From Mermis nigrescens (lineage: Eukaryota; Nematoda; Enoplea; Mermithida; Mermithidae), in the NCBI GenBank assembly GCA_036768485.1, contig JAVLUZ010000143.1, forward strand, positions 3,607,250 to 3,671,249: a DNA stretch of 64,000 nucleotides. Direction: 5' to 3'. Positions 1-11,816 of the stretch are shown here, piece after piece. Position numbers and translations under genes: made by a program. A model generated the notes under the pieces. It did not search any database and was not told where the DNA came from. It saw only the letters and a program-made list of their open reading frames with translations. Position 1 is the stretch's first letter. Every line of letters starts with the position of its first letter.

Positions 1-165
1 CTTCCGAGACGTTTTTTTTTATAAATTTCAGCTACAAATCAAATCATAGAAACTGCGGCGTTTTCGTGCCAGAATATACTGCTTATTAACTCGATTTATA
101 TCGAAAACAATTATGCCTAGGCTCTAAGTTAGTCCAAAAAAAGTAGGTAAGTACTTACTTAGGTA

Positions 166-754
166 GAGGCCTGTATCCAGGATTTTGCTTCGGGCAGGGG
201 CGACCAAAATTTTTTTAAGCAAAAGGAGAACAAAGGATGAATTTTAGTTTGCAAATTTTACTACCTCGAATACCTCAGATACGGTGAGAATCCAACAGCA
301 ACCACTAACCAGACCTCCTTTTAGGGCTGAGGGGGTCTGGGGTGGCTCACCTAAGCGCCCACAGCGGGGTCCGGGGCAGAGCCCTAAAAATGTTGTAAAA
401 AGAACACTTCAAATTTTGAATCGTAACCTTAAAATTTTTACAAAGTCAGCCGAATCACGGTTCTGAATTCACCAGATACCCAGGTCTTAAATATGGTCGG
501 AATCCAATGGACACCCTCTTGAACAAATCTCATTTTCTGCATAGAACCCGCGCAAAAACAGAAGACGTAGATGCAAAAATATGCTTTAGGGTTGTGGCGA
601 GGCAAAAAATGGAGTGTTTAAACCGCGCGCTAGGGGCTAACTAAATTCTAATTACTAATTTAAAATGCGGCGCGAAGCGCCGAAAAGGTTTTGCGATTTT
701 TTGACTAAAAAAAGAATAGGGCAATGCTACTCCACCCCCCTGGATATGGGCCTG
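166..754. mobile_element. hAT-like non-autonomous element, CAGGCC family, copy 1
   Basis: The ends are inverted copies of each other: GAGGCCTGTATCCAGG on the left and CCTGGATATGGGCCTG on the right. The flanking 8-mers CTTAGGTA (158-165) and CTTAGGAA (755-762) match at 7 of 8 positions, as expected for a hAT-type target duplication. The 589-bp interior has no transposase frame. It includes the short GC hairpin GCGCGAAGCGC near 670 and a stretch at 531-590 that matches, in reverse, the sequence flanking the insertion at 1018-3276. Family assignment rests on end structure and 8-bp duplication only. Confidence 0.72.
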
Positions 755-802
755 CTTAGGAAACAAATTGTTTTTAAATAGAATGTGGTCCCAATATCGA
801 TT

Positions 803-3433
803 CAGGCCCGCATCCACGGCGGGAAATGGAGGGGGCACGTGCCCCTGAAATGAAATCTGGGAACGATTTGCTTTTTTAGCCTAAAATCTTTAAAAAAATT
901 TTTAATTAAAATCAAAGTTCATTCAGTCCCAAGCGCGCGGTTTAAACACTACATCGTTAGTCTTTGAACAACCTGAAGCGTATTTTGCATCTACATGTCC
1001 TCTTTTCTTCATAGCTTTAGGGATGCAACGGGGACCCGAACCCGAACACTCGGGTATCCACATAAAATTCAGAACCCGAACCCGAATAAACTGAACTAGA
1101 TGGACTACCTGAACCCGAACCAGTGTTTTTGTTGTACAAGGTCCGTTTGTACCATGTACAAAGATGGTCCCTAAAAGTCTTTGCACATTTTGTACACGAA
1201 ATTTTTGGGTACTATAATTTGATACGCTAGCGATTTTAGTGTGATAAAACAGAGTTGTTCGACCTTTGGTTGTGTATTTTAGCTAATTTCTGGGTTTCTG
1301 GAGCAAAAATCACTAAGAATCGTCTTAAAACAGCGCCAAGCGCCGAAAATTTGACAATTTTTCTTTTCCAAATGCAATTTATGCCTTTATAAAGATGTAT
1401 AGAACACACAACACAATTACTCATTTTGGCCCGAAGCGCCGAAAATTTTTGCGAATTTTAGACCTTTTTTGCAATTTTTGTCTTCCTAGAAATCTTAGTA
1501 CATGTGCAAAGACGGTCCCGAAAAGTATCAGTACATCAGGAATAATCTTTGCCGAATACAAAAAACACTGGCCTGAACCCGAAAAATTTATTTTGACTAC
1601 TTGAACCCCAATCCGAATGCTTTTACAATTTATTCGGGTATTTTTAAGATCTAAAAACGCCACAATTTTATGGACAAAACTTCAAAAAATTTCAATGCTC
1701 CGCGCCGGTTTTTTTCCCAATCGTTCAACATTAACTGTTTAACTTTTTCTTCACAAAATGATTGTTCACTGAAATTTTACTTTAAAAACTGCTTCGTTAT
1801 TCATTGGTACAATTTGTTGCTATTAAGCTAAGCATTATAAACAGCAGCTTTATGGCCAGTGAGCCAGCAATTTATTTTCGCAGGATAAACAGAGCGAAAT
1901 TTGGCAGTTGAAATTATTATTGGCTCCAATCATAAAATGATTTTAGGCACTAATGCATAAGAAAACAATGAAAATTTGCACCTTTCTTATCAAGCAATCT
2001 CAGAATTTTCGGCGCTTCGTGCCGTAGATTGTTATTTTTTATAAGTTCTGGCTCAAGGGCGGCCAAAAAAGACGTTATTTTTATAGCTTATTGAGAGGAA
2101 ATATACTTTTTATTTTGAATTCTTGAAACCTAATGGATAGAGCATATCGGAAACGTAGGAAAATGCACTTTTATTTTTGCATACCGCCGAACGTATCCGG
2201 AATATAGGTTTACCAAGTTATGGACCGCCCACCCCCAAAAAAAATCCTGTAGTACGCCCTTCATACATATATGTTTTAGCGGATTAATTAAATTAGGAAA
2301 TTCTATTGTTAGGAATATATGTGAAATATATCACTGAATGACAAAAACGCTTGATGACAGATGCGAACAATGAAAGCTAGATTTTTTCTTATGGTAGCAC
2401 AGAGACATTTTAGTCAAAGCGGGACGCACAGCTCATGCAAGATAGGCAAATTATTTTCTCTGATTTTGGCAATTTTATACCAGATTTGTCTCAACAAAAC
2501 CTCAAACTTCGTTTCAAACGATGAGAATGACAGAATTGTTCCGCGCTTTGGCTAATTCAATTTTCTGAAATATTTGTCATCAAAAAACCTTAAATTCAAA
2601 GTGAAAACGCTAGAGATATGAAAAGTTTTCCGGCGCTTCGCGCTGTATTGACAAATTATTGCCTTTTATTGTCAGAGACCCGAAAATCGCTAAAGTGCAC
2701 TACTAAAAGTCGTAAAACAAAGTTTTAGCACCCAATAGAAACAGAAAGTATCATAATTGCACAGGATTGGTGATTTGAGAGATATAGCCCAGCCTGGGAG
2801 CGAGATGGGATAGGTGACGGAGCTAAAGTTCTAGGCTTTGTTTACCTTCAATGACCTGCAAAAGGTGGAGTGAAAATTAGAGAAAAGAAAGCTACCTCTT
2901 CACTGCTCAAGGATATATTTTTACCCATTTTTGTCCTATTTTGAGCTTTTTGTCCTCATTTAATTTTTTTACCTATGGTCAAAAAAGACCCTCCGAGCCC
3001 ATATATGTATCTAGTAGGCCCTGAACAACTATGTAAGATTTGTATTGGCATTTTCGACATGAAGTTGTACTAACGTCGAAAAATACACTATCCAATCACA
3101 CATCAGTTTATTATGCAGTGCATGCTTGACTGAACTCACCCGAACCCGATCGAGTATTGATTTGTATACCTGAACCCGAATTAACTGAATTTGAGTACCC
3201 GAACCTGAATAAACTTAAGTGAACTACCCGAATCCGAACCTGAATACTCTAAAATTCACTACCCGTTGCATCCCTAACAGCTTTTATGTAGAAAATGAGA
3301 TTTTTTTCAAGAAACAAGAATCACTGCAATTTTTTGGCGATGATTATGAATTTGCTGATGAACTTTGACCATTTTTAGGATGAATTCAGAACCGCTATTC
3401 GGCTTATTCTGCAAAAAATTCTAACGCAACGAT
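803..3433. mobile_element. CAGGCC-family element, copy 2, truncated and interrupted
   Basis: The left end CAGGCCCGCATCCACGG begins at 803. The internal sequence matches copy 1 in reverse orientation: the segment around 930-1010 and, after the nested insertion, 3277-3430. Sequence matching the family stops at about 3430, where another left end starts at 3434. The matching right end is not identifiable. Copy 2 is a host for the 1018-3276 insertion and predates it. Confidence 0.55.
1018..3276. mobile_element. hAT-like element, about 2.26 kb, nested in an older repeat
   Basis: The termini are TAGGGATGCAACGGG (1018-1032) and its exact complement CCCGTTGCATCCCTA (3262-3276). Flanking 8-mers are ATAGCTTT (1011-1018, sharing one T with the terminus) and ACAGCTTT (3277-3284), 7 of 8 matching. 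Subterminal regions are rich in degenerate CCCGAA repeats (1033-1125 and 3135-3260). No transposase could be found, so it is non-autonomous or decayed. Unoccupied versions of the target sequence occur at 531-590 (reverse) and 4040-4110, which supports a discrete insertion. Confidence 0.75.
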
Positions 3434-4280
3434 CAGGCCCGTATCCAGGAGGGAATAGGGGGGGCAATGTCCACTTCGAATTGAAACATGTCGTTTAGAG
3501 AAAATTAGTTTACCTTAGACTATAAGTAAGTGCAAACCGCCTTTATAGTCCTTGCGCAGGTTTTTCGATATTATATTTCATTGCATTGACGACATTTCAG
3601 TGTATTTACTCTGATTCTTTTTTTTTAATTTGACTAAATTTGTATTGTTTTAATTCCGTCTCTGTCGCAATAAACTATTTATCATTTCATTTCATTTCAG
3701 CAGTCGTTTAGAGAAAATTAGTTTTACCTTAAACTATAAGTAAGTGCAAACCACCTTTATAGTCCTTGCGCAGTTTTTTGATAATATATTTCATTGCATT
3801 GACATTTCAGTGTATTTACTCTGATTCTTCCTTTTTTAATTTGACCAAATTTGTATTGTTTTAATTCCGTCTCTGTCGCAATAAACTATTTCTTTCTTTC
3901 TTTCTGTCTTTCTTCACTCCCTTGCTTTTTTAGTCAAAATCGCAACCAAAATTTCGGCGCATCCCGCCAATTTCATACCTAATCAGAGTATTTAATCCTA
4001 AACGCGCAATCTAAACATTCAATTTTCAGTCTTTTACAACCTAAAGCGTATTTTAAATCTATGTCCTCTGTTATGCACAGATCGTATGCAGAAAATGAGA
4101 TTTGTTCAAGAGGTGTCCACTGGATTCTCACCATATTTCAAGGCATCTGGGTAGCAAATTTTACAAATTTTACAGCTCTAGTGGTCGTGAAACGTCTTTT
4201 ATTAATTCATCCTCAGCCACCCATGTTTTAAAGAAAATTCAGGTCGTGCCCCCCCGAAAAATATTCTGGATACGGGCCTG
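3434..4280. mobile_element. CAGGCC-family element, copy 3
   Basis: It runs from CAGGCCCGTATCCAGGAGGG to TTCTGGATACGGGCCTG, an inverted terminal pair identical in family to copies at 166-754 and 18714-19562. The flanking 8-mers (GCAACGAT and AATCGATC) do not match well. The right flank agrees better with the left flank of copy 2 (TATCGATT at 795-802, 6 of 8), so the pair may have rearranged. The interior is interrupted by the duplicated tail-like segment at 3490-3915. Confidence 0.6.
3490..3915 (+). repeat. Tandemly duplicated retroelement 3' tail
   Basis: Two ~205-bp copies start with GTCGTTTAGAGAAAATTAG at 3490 and 3703. Each ends in a CAATAAACTATTT motif followed by a short pyrimidine repeat: (ATTTC)n after the first and (TTTC)n after the second. 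The polyadenylation-like AATAAA and the simple-repeat tail resemble the 3' end of a LINE or a LINE-dependent SINE. A related tail occurs at 11690-11816. No coding sequence is seen here. Confidence 0.5.
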
Positions 4281-5950
4281 AATCGATCACTGGCTTTATC
4301 TCACTAAATTTACTAATACTAATACTTTATTCGGAATAAACGTAAAAGATAAAATGTCGCAGTTAAAAGACGGCAGAATATAATGCGAAATGTCCTGGAC
4401 ACACAGAAAAACAGCTGATTGCGCTCAGTGTGCCCCATCAAAAAATTACTGAAGTCAATTTTAAAAATTTCTCTTAAACGTTTTAACATTTGGAGAATTT
4501 AGAATGTATTGTGGAAGATCGTTCCTAATTCTAGCTGATAAAGTAGCAAAAGAATACTTTTACAATCAAGTCTAAATTAACCTAGATAGATCTGATTTTA
4601 AAAGCATTCTAGTACGCGAATGACCATAAACTGATAAAAAATCTTCAGAAGGTACGAAGATTAAAATGAATATTATATCAAAATAAATTCTACAGAGTTC
4701 ATCTACCCACCTGGTTTCATCTGTAGGATCAAATGAAGAAAATGTCCCGTCAATCTCGTAGTCCATTTTTCCTAAAGCAGCTGAAATATTTGAATGACTT
4801 TGTCACCACAATAAATTCAGCAAAATCAGACTCGGAAGGATTTCATCACGAATTCCTGCAAAGCTTCCTTGCTTCAAACTGCTATGTTATTTTCAAACGA
4901 GCTCAACTGTTATAGTGAGCTATTTACCTATTCAAAACGACTTTACGTCCACAACCGCTACGCTGCGCGCAAGTGAAGAACTCGCTTTTTTAATTTTTAT
5001 AGACAAGCGAGCGAGAGAATAAGAATATATAGCAGAGCACTACAGTAAAACAGGTTTTGATCTTAGTTAAAACAACACTTATCTCTTAAGCATCTAATAA
5101 CGATGTGAAGAGAAATCGAATATTCCTCTTCTTATCTTCTCTTATCATCTAACAAAGATGCATGTACTAAGTAAGTGTCATCTACATATATTTCAACCTG
5201 GTGCATTAAGTCGTTAGAATAATAATAGATAAAAATTATTAAACTATAAGTACATGTACACCTACGTTCTCCGTCGGCCGATTCAATGCACCACATTAAG
5301 AGACAAGCTGCATTTGTTTCAGGTCAGGGGCGGAAATAAGTCTTTTTGATGCTGCCGTATAAACAGTATTATCATAGACCGTTGCACACAGTTCGGGCAT
5401 AACCTTTAACAATCATCACAGACAAGCTCGCAGATTTAGATTAAATTGATCTGACATATAATTATCGTAATCCAATCGGCGTACTGTCGGTAAAACAAAT
5501 AAAATTTTATGACTAAAATTATGTGAAAAATTTTTATAGGTGAAAAACGCTATCGTAGCCTTATTTACTATATCAATTCAATCAGAATGACCTCATCCAT
5601 GGCGGCATATGCTTCATCGTATGCCGAATAATTAAGTTTAAACTGTGATCCGGAAAGTACGCCTATTCTGTTTTTGAGCATATCCTTTTACTGCAGTCTT
5701 TCATTTATCCGAGAGCTTTTTCACTGTTTTCGGAGGCTACAGTAACCCCTTGTTTCTTATTTACTCTAGGTTGCTAGATTCACTGTAGCTACATACGTAG
5801 CAGAAAAAGATTTTTCAATGAGATTTTTGCGGCACAGCTTATTCTCGTCTTCCAGCAGATCAATCAGCTTTACAGATAGAAATCGCGCATTCAGCTTATC
5901 CTAAGTTGACACTTTAAACACAATACACTGAGATGTTGAGAAACGCCGCC
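4281..5950. other. No gene recognised
   Basis: This AT-rich stretch holds only short open frames without recognisable domains. The frames at 4572-4766 and 4733-4915 overlap on opposite strands and look like chance. CAGGGGCGGAAATAAG near 5327 resembles one terminus of the CAGTGGCGG MITE at 18853-19027, but no partner end is visible. Confidence 0.6.
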
Positions 5951-6082
5951 AAATCCCGCATAGCTCAGTGGCAAACGTCTGCTTGTCGTCGAAGCAACCC
6001 GGGTTCGATTCCAGCCGACAGCTATTTACTTAGTGCACTTACTGTAGTATGTCTCAGCACTGATTAAATGCCTAAATAAAAT
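5951..6082 (+). mobile_element. tRNA-derived SINE-like sequence
   Basis: A pol III A box, TAGCTCAGTGG (5961-5971), and a perfect B box, GGTTCGATTCC (6002-6012), lie 31 bases apart. Between them is a 5-bp anticodon-type stem, TGCTT/AAGCA, with a 7-base loop that would read CGT. The acceptor and T stems do not pair properly, so this is not a working tRNA. An unrelated ~60-base body follows, ending in an A-rich AATAAAATTT. No flanking duplication was found. Confidence 0.62.
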
Positions 6083-7161
6083 TTATATGGACGGATTAGT
6101 GCATTAAAAATGGAAGAATTCCAGCCACTCGCCCTCACTGAGCTGATCTGCCGAATTGCACTAAATCATCTTGTTTCGTTTACTGTAGCCCAAATGAATT
6201 AGACTAAAGGTAGGTACGTGTTTTTTTATATTCGATAGGTTTGATGAGGTCCTTTTACTCCAAAAATCGAAGTGAACGTGGAAATGTAAATCAGATCTTG
6301 AGAATACTGTATAATTTCGCCATAATACTAACACGAGTGTTAAAACGTTGTACATTTAATCGCGGCAGAACGAATGCTAAAAATGTATTCTAAATTCGAC
6401 GAAAAACGCGCCCAGTCGAGCCCGCGAAATCCATAAATTGACTGGTTTTTTTTGAAAATTTTATTTTATTCAAAATTTTTAATTCAAAACGAAGCTAATC
6501 AATTGTACAACGAGAAATTTAAATTGGAAAAGGAAGGAGTAAATAGATTGAACGAATGAATTAATAAATTATTGCATAATTTATTCATTAAATAAGTTTT
6601 TACAGCAAAATTAGCAAAATTTCTAGCGTTGATATTTGAAAACCGCAATTTCAAGCATCGGACTAAACTCAACTTTCATCCAGCCACAACAACCATACTT
6701 TACAATTACAAACCGAATGAAATTTCTGCTATTCGTTTTGAGCGGCAATTTTTTCAGGCGGGGGACCTAAAATATTTAAAACGCGGCAAATATACAAGTT
6801 TTCGTCGAAATTTCAAGAATTTCAAATTTTTGTAAATTTCAAGTCATACGCTATAGGATTGTCATTGGAATGATGCACAATATAAACAGAATGACGTCAC
6901 TGGGTTAGGTATTTGCGCGATTTTTAAGAGATTAAAAAATTTATATAAATTTTATTTTATAAAAATTTCTAAAAAACAACGAAAGATCAATTTCGACTTT
7001 CGACGTTTAAACTTTAAATTTTGTGATTTCAAGAAATCAAAGATCATTTCGAATGAATTTGGGATCAGGGATCAATTCGATGTAAACTCAGCCCGATCAC
7101 CGAATATAATCACGCATGGGCAAGAATTAAATTCAGGATGCGCGAAATTTTACAAATGTCG
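6083..7161. other. No gene recognised
   Basis: AT-rich DNA with runs of A and T. The 68-residue frame at 6629-6835 has no recognisable domain. Confidence 0.6.
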
Positions 7162-7169
7162 GATAAGGG

Positions 7170-7413
7170 CCATAGGTGGGCAGCACCGAAATTCTGGGGG
7201 GGTGAAAAATTTCCAAAGGTCAAAAAATGGTCCTAAAAGTGGTCGTATGGCGAAAAAACACCATTTTTCGACGTTTCTCATCGAGCACTATCCAATGGCA
7301 TCAAAAAATCGCTAGAAAATCAAAAAAATCAAAATTTGGATTCTGGGGGGTATTTTGATTTCTGGGGGGGTGTTTTCAACTTCTGGAGGGTGCATACCCC
7401 CACGCCCATGTGT
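7170..7413 (+). mobile_element. hAT-type MITE, CCATAGGTGGGC family, copy 1
   Basis: This 244-bp element starts CCATAGGTGGGCAGC and ends CACGCCCATGTGT. It is flanked by perfect 8-bp duplications GATAAGGG (7162-7169 and 7414-7421), the signature of hAT transposition. The body has the family landmarks: a G-rich GGGTGAAAAATTT block, TGGTCGTATGGCG, TTCGACGTTTCTCATCGAGC, CTATCCAATGGCATC, and a C/G-rich right end. There is no coding capacity. This copy defines the element boundaries used for the others. Confidence 0.85.
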
Positions 7414-7555
7414 GATAAGGGCTATAGAATTGATAAGGAAGAGGAAAATCTCTGTTTTTTACATTTTAAAATGAGATTAAAAACAAAAAACGAAAATTTT
7501 TTTAAAAACATTATTCCAAAGATCTAGCCAACGAGGGATCCGCTAGGTTCTGAGC

Positions 7556-7816
7556 ATACCTGGGCGTGGGGTTGGGAAGAGAGGGGTATGCATGCAACCC
7601 CCCAGAAACCAAAATACCCTCTAGAATTCAATTTTTGAAAATTTGTTTTCGTTTTTTTCGCAATTTTTCGATGCCAATGGACAATGGATAGTGCTTGATG
7701 AGAAACGTTGAAAAATGGTGTTTTTTCGCCATACCACCATTTTTAAGGCCATTTTTTTGACCTTTTAAAAATCTTGCACGCCCCCAGAATTTTGATGCCG
7801 CCCAGCCTACCTATGG
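7556..7816 (-). mobile_element. CCATAGG-family MITE, copy 2
   Basis: It runs in reverse relative to copy 1, from ATACCTGGGCGTGGGG to GCCTACCTATGG, with all the family landmarks in the body. The flanking bases TTCTGAGC and TTCAAGTA agree only at the first three positions, so the duplication has decayed or the ends are misplaced by a few bases. Confidence 0.72.
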
Positions 7817-7874
7817 TTCAAGTAAGATTAATACTTAATATTTGTATGTTTTTTAAATATTTAAGGTCAGAAGC

Positions 7875-8139
7875 ACACGTAGGCGTGGGGGTCTGGGGGT
7901 ATGCACCCCCCCCCCGAAGTTGAAATACCCCCCCCCCCAGAATTCAAATTTTGAAATTTTTTTTTGCTTTTTTTAGCAATTTTTGATGCCATTGGATAGT
8001 GCTCAATGAGAAACGTCGAAAAAATGGTGTTTTTTCGCCATGCGACCACTTTTAAGACCTTTTTTTACCTTTTTAAACATTTTTCACCCCCAAAGAAATT
8101 TTTTCACCCCCCCAGAATTTTGGTGCTGCCCACCTATGG
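7875..8139 (-). mobile_element. CCATAGG-family MITE, copy 3
   Basis: This copy lies in reverse orientation, from ACACGTAGGCGTGGGGG to GCTGCCCACCTATGG. Flanking 8-mers TCAGAAGC (7867-7874) and TCAGAAGT (8140-8147) match at 7 of 8 positions. The C-rich and G-rich runs of the subterminal regions are expanded (CCCCCCCCC near 7910-7940). Confidence 0.82.
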
Positions 8140-8445
8140 TCAGAAGTCCCACGCCACTTTGGGAGATTAAAGATCAGTTTTTTCAAACTATCGTAGATGA
8201 GAGGAAACTTATAATTCGGACGATTTAATAATAATCGCAGTCCAGAATGGCTAAATATTTCGGGAGCTTTGCGATAGAAAACGGCTGCTGTAATATTTTG
8301 AAAGGAAAAAACTTTTTTGAACGATTTATCAACCCTATACCAAAAATAAATTAAATAAATAAAGAATGATTCGTGTGATCCGGAAAGTGGCCCTGAAGAG
8401 AAACGAAATTTTTTAGAAATTTTTTAAATTTACGAAAAAATTTTC

Positions 8446-11231
8446 AAAAAAGAAAAATTCGATAAGAAAAGGTTAATAAAACGAGTTATTTATCGCATAC
8501 GCAGGCGGGCAGTAGCCAAATTGTGGGGGTCCGATGGGGTCAAATTGCCAAAAAAGAAGCACGCCATTCTTGGCGTTTTGCCAAAAACACGCCCATACGT
8601 GGTTATCGCCATTTTAGCACTATTTTGTCACTCAGAAATTCGAAAATTCTAATATTCTAAAAAAGAAAAATTCGATAAGAAAAGGTGGATAAAACGAGTT
8701 ATTTATCGCATACGCAGGCGGGCAGTAGCCAAATTGTGGGGTCCGATGGGGTCAAATTGCCAAAAAAAGAAGCACGCCATTCTTGGCGTTTTGCCAAAAA
8801 CACGCCCATACGTGGTTATCGCCATTTTAGCACTATTTTGTCACTCAGAAATTTGAAAATTCTAATATTCTAAAAAAGAAAAATTCGATAAGAAAAGGTG
8901 GATAAAACGAGTTATTTATCGCATACGCAGGCGGGCAGTAGCCAAATTGTGGGGGTCCGATGGGGTCAAATTGCCAAAAAAAGAAGCACGCCATTCTTGG
9001 CGTTTTGCCAAAAACACGCCCATACGTGGTTATCGCCATTTTAGCACTATTTTGTCACTCAGAAATTCGAAAATTCTAATATTCTAAAAAAAGAAAAATT
9101 CGATAAGAAAAGGTGGATAAAACGAGTTATTTATCGCATACGCAGGCGGGCAGTAGCCAAATTGTGGGGGTCCGATGGGGTCAAATTGCCAAAAAAAGAA
9201 GCACGCCATTCTTGGCGTTTTGCCAAAAACACGCCCATACGTGGTTATCGCCATTTTTAGCACTATTTTGTCACTCAGAAATTCGAAAATTCTAATATTC
9301 TAAAAAAGAAAAATTCGATAAGAAAAGGTGGATAAAACGAGTTATTTATCGCATACGCAGGCGGGCAGTAGCCAAATTGTGGGGGTCCGATGGGGTCAAA
9401 TTGCCAAAAAAGAAGCACGCCTTTCTTGGCGTTTTGCCAAAAACACGCCCATACGTGGTTATCGCCATTTTAGCACTATTTTGTCACTCAGAAATTCGAA
9501 AAATTCTAATATTCTAAAAAAGAAAAATTCGATAAGAAAAGGTGGATAAAACGAGTTATTTATCGCATACGCAGGCGGGCAGTAGCCAAATTGTGGGGGT
9601 CCGATGGGGTCAAATTGCCAAAAAAAGAAGCACGCCATTCTTGGCGTTTTGCCAAAAACACGCCCATACGTGGTTATCGCCATTTTAGCACTATTTTGTC
9701 ACTCAGAAATTCGAAAATTCTAATATTCTAAAAAAGAAAAATTCGATAAGAAAAGGTGGATAAAACGAGTTATTTATCGCATACGCAGGCGGGCAGTAGC
9801 CAAATTGTGGGGGTCCGATGAGGTCAAATTGCCAAAAAAGAAGCACGCCATTCTTGGCGTTTTGCCAAAAACACGCCCATACGTGGTTAATCGCCATTTT
9901 AGCACTATTTTGTCACTCAGAAATTCGAAAATTCTAATATTCTAAAAAAGAAAATTCGATAAGAAAAGGTGGATAAAACGAGTTATTTATCGCATACGCA
10001 GGCGGGCAGTAGCCAAATTGTGGGGGTCCGATGGGGTCAAATTGCCAGAAAAAAGAAGCACGCCATTCTTGGCGTTTTGCCAAAAACACGCCCATACGTG
10101 GTTATCGCCATTTTAGCACTATTTTGTCACTCAGAAATTCGAAAATTCTAATATTCTAAAAAAGAAAAATTCGATAAGAAAAGGTGGATAAAACGAGTTA
10201 TTTATCGCATACGCAGGCGGGCAGTAGCCAAATTGTGGGGGTCCGATGGGGTCAAATTGCCAAAAAAGAAGCACGCCATTCTTGGCGTTTTGCGCAAAAA
10301 CACGCCCATACGTGGTTATCGCCATTTTAGCACTATTTTGTCACTCAGAAATTCGAAAATTCTAATATTCTAAAAAAGAAAAATTCGATAAGAAAAGGTG
10401 GATAAAACGAGTTATTTATCGCATACGCAGGCGGGCAGTAGCCAAATTGTGGGGGTCCGATGGGGTCAAATTGCCAAAAAAGAAGCACGCCTTTCTTGGC
10501 GTTTTGCCAAAACACGCCCATACGTGGTTATCGCCATTTTAGCACTATTTTGTCACTCAGAAATTCGAAAATTCTAATATTCTAAAAAAAGAAAAATTCG
10601 ATAAGAAAAGGTGGATAAAACGAGTTATTTATCGCATACGCAGGCGGGCAGTAGCCAAATTGTGGGGGTCCGATGGGGTCAAATTGCCAAAAAAGAAGCA
10701 CGCCATTCTTGGCGTTTTGCCAAAAACACTGCCCATACGTGGTTATCGCCATTTTAGCACTATTTTGTCACTCAGAAATTCGAAAATTCTAATATTCTAA
10801 AAAAGAAAAATTCGATAAGAAAAGGTGGATAAAACGAGTTATTTATCGCATACGCAGGCGGGCAGTAGCCAAATTGTGGGGGTCCGATGAGGTCAAATTG
10901 CCAAAAAAAGAAGCACGCCATTCTTGGCGTTTTGCCAAAAACACGCCCATACGTGGTTATCGCCATTTTAGCACTATTTTGTCACTCAGAAATTCGAAAA
11001 TTCTAATATTCTAAAAAAGAAAAATTTGATAAGAAAAGGTGGATAAAACGAGTTATTTATCGCATACGCAGGCGGGCAGTAGCCAAATTGTGGGGGTCCG
11101 ATGGGGTCAAATTGCCAAAAATAGAAGCACGCCATTTTTGGCGTTTTGCCAAAAATACACCCATACGTGGTTATCGCCATTTTAGCACTATTTTGTCACT
11201 CCGAAATTCGAAAATTCTATTATTCTAAAAA
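8446..11231. repeat. Satellite array, 13 units of about 214 bp
   Basis: Thirteen head-to-tail units can be counted from the recurring GCATACGCAGGCGGGCAG, at 8497, 8708, 8922, 9137, 9352 and so on to 11063, giving a spacing of 211-216 bp. Units differ by single substitutions and by 1-2-base changes in A runs. Each unit contains a hairpin-forming ACGCCATTCTTGGCGT. The first unit (GGTTAATAAAACG) and the last (AATTTGATAAG, ATACACCC) are the most diverged, as expected at array edges. Open frames in the units recur with the repeat and are not genes. The array lies immediately downstream of the MAD2 stop codon. Confidence 0.95.
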
Positions 11232-11282
11232 ATCGCTGACCCGAATTTTGGGGAATTAATCATGCAGATTGGTCGAAAAACG

Positions 11283-11572
11283 TCACAAATCGGCCTTGTA
11301 CGACACTTTCGTATCGACCGAATGAAATCCGGTCGAAAAAGATTTCAATTGGACCTCCTCGCCATTGATCACGTGACAGGGACCCGATTCGCCCCAGCCC
11401 TCGGGCTGATCGGCGTCCTTTTTCGTATAAATCAACACGTCGAACGAACAGGCCGATTCTAAGAGCGGCAAGAATGTAACCGAAGCCGTTATCTGTCTTA
11501 TGACGTCACTCATTTCTTGCTGCACTTTTTTCTCGCTTTTGGTCGAAAATCCTGATTTTCGTTCGACTTGAT
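11283..11572 (-). CDS. MAD2: MAD2 spindle-checkpoint protein, 3' exon
   Basis: This is the second coding exon of a MAD2 homologue. It encodes about 96 residues and ends in a stop at 11285-11283. The translation carries the C-terminal half of the HORMA domain: SDVIRQITASVTFLPLLE, CSFDVLIYTKKD, WGESGPCHVINGEEVQLKSF and a final VSYKADL. These align with the human MAD2L1 safety-belt region, which closes over MAD1 or CDC20. The acceptor is TTTGAAG ahead of 11572. It restores the phase left by exon 1, creating an Asp codon across the junction, after which the frame reads QVERKSGFSTKSEKKVQQ. Predicted full length is about 213 residues, against 205 in human. The serine/lysine-rich loop between exons is poorly conserved, so the exact splice point could shift by a few codons. 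Confidence 0.9.
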
Positions 11573-11689
11573 CTTCAAACAAGTTGTTGAAATTGAACTA
11601 ATCAATAAATCCGTAATTGATAAAAAAATAAAAAATAAAAAAAAAACTTGTAAACTTGTAAAACGTAAAAAAGAAAAAAACTTGCGTAA

Positions 11690-11816
11690 AACTTAGCCAT
11701 TCCATTGGATTCGCATGTCCCTTTACGAATCGTTATTGCATCTATTATGTATCTTGTCATTTTGTATGTTAACAGTTTGTATTAGTAATAAAATTTTCTT
11801 TCTTTCTTTCTTACAT
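11690..11816 (+). repeat. LINE/SINE 3' tail with (TTTC)n
   Basis: An AT-rich segment ends in AGTAATAAAATTTTCTTTCTTTCTTTCTTACA. The poly(A)-like signal followed by a TTTC repeat matches the tails at 3600-3705 and 3850-3912. It lies in the MAD2 intron, on the strand opposite to the gene. Confidence 0.4.

Noticed and set aside
5951..6030. Functional tRNA gene
   Set aside because: A and B boxes and an anticodon-like arm are present, but the acceptor stem does not pair and the T stem has mismatches.
8685..11180. Open frames beginning MDKTSYLSH or MAITTYGRV in the 214-bp array
   Set aside because: They repeat with the satellite unit, change with each indel and exist on both strands; not genes.
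11262..11462. Plus-strand 66-residue frame over the MAD2 exon
   Set aside because: Antisense of the conserved HORMA coding sequence.
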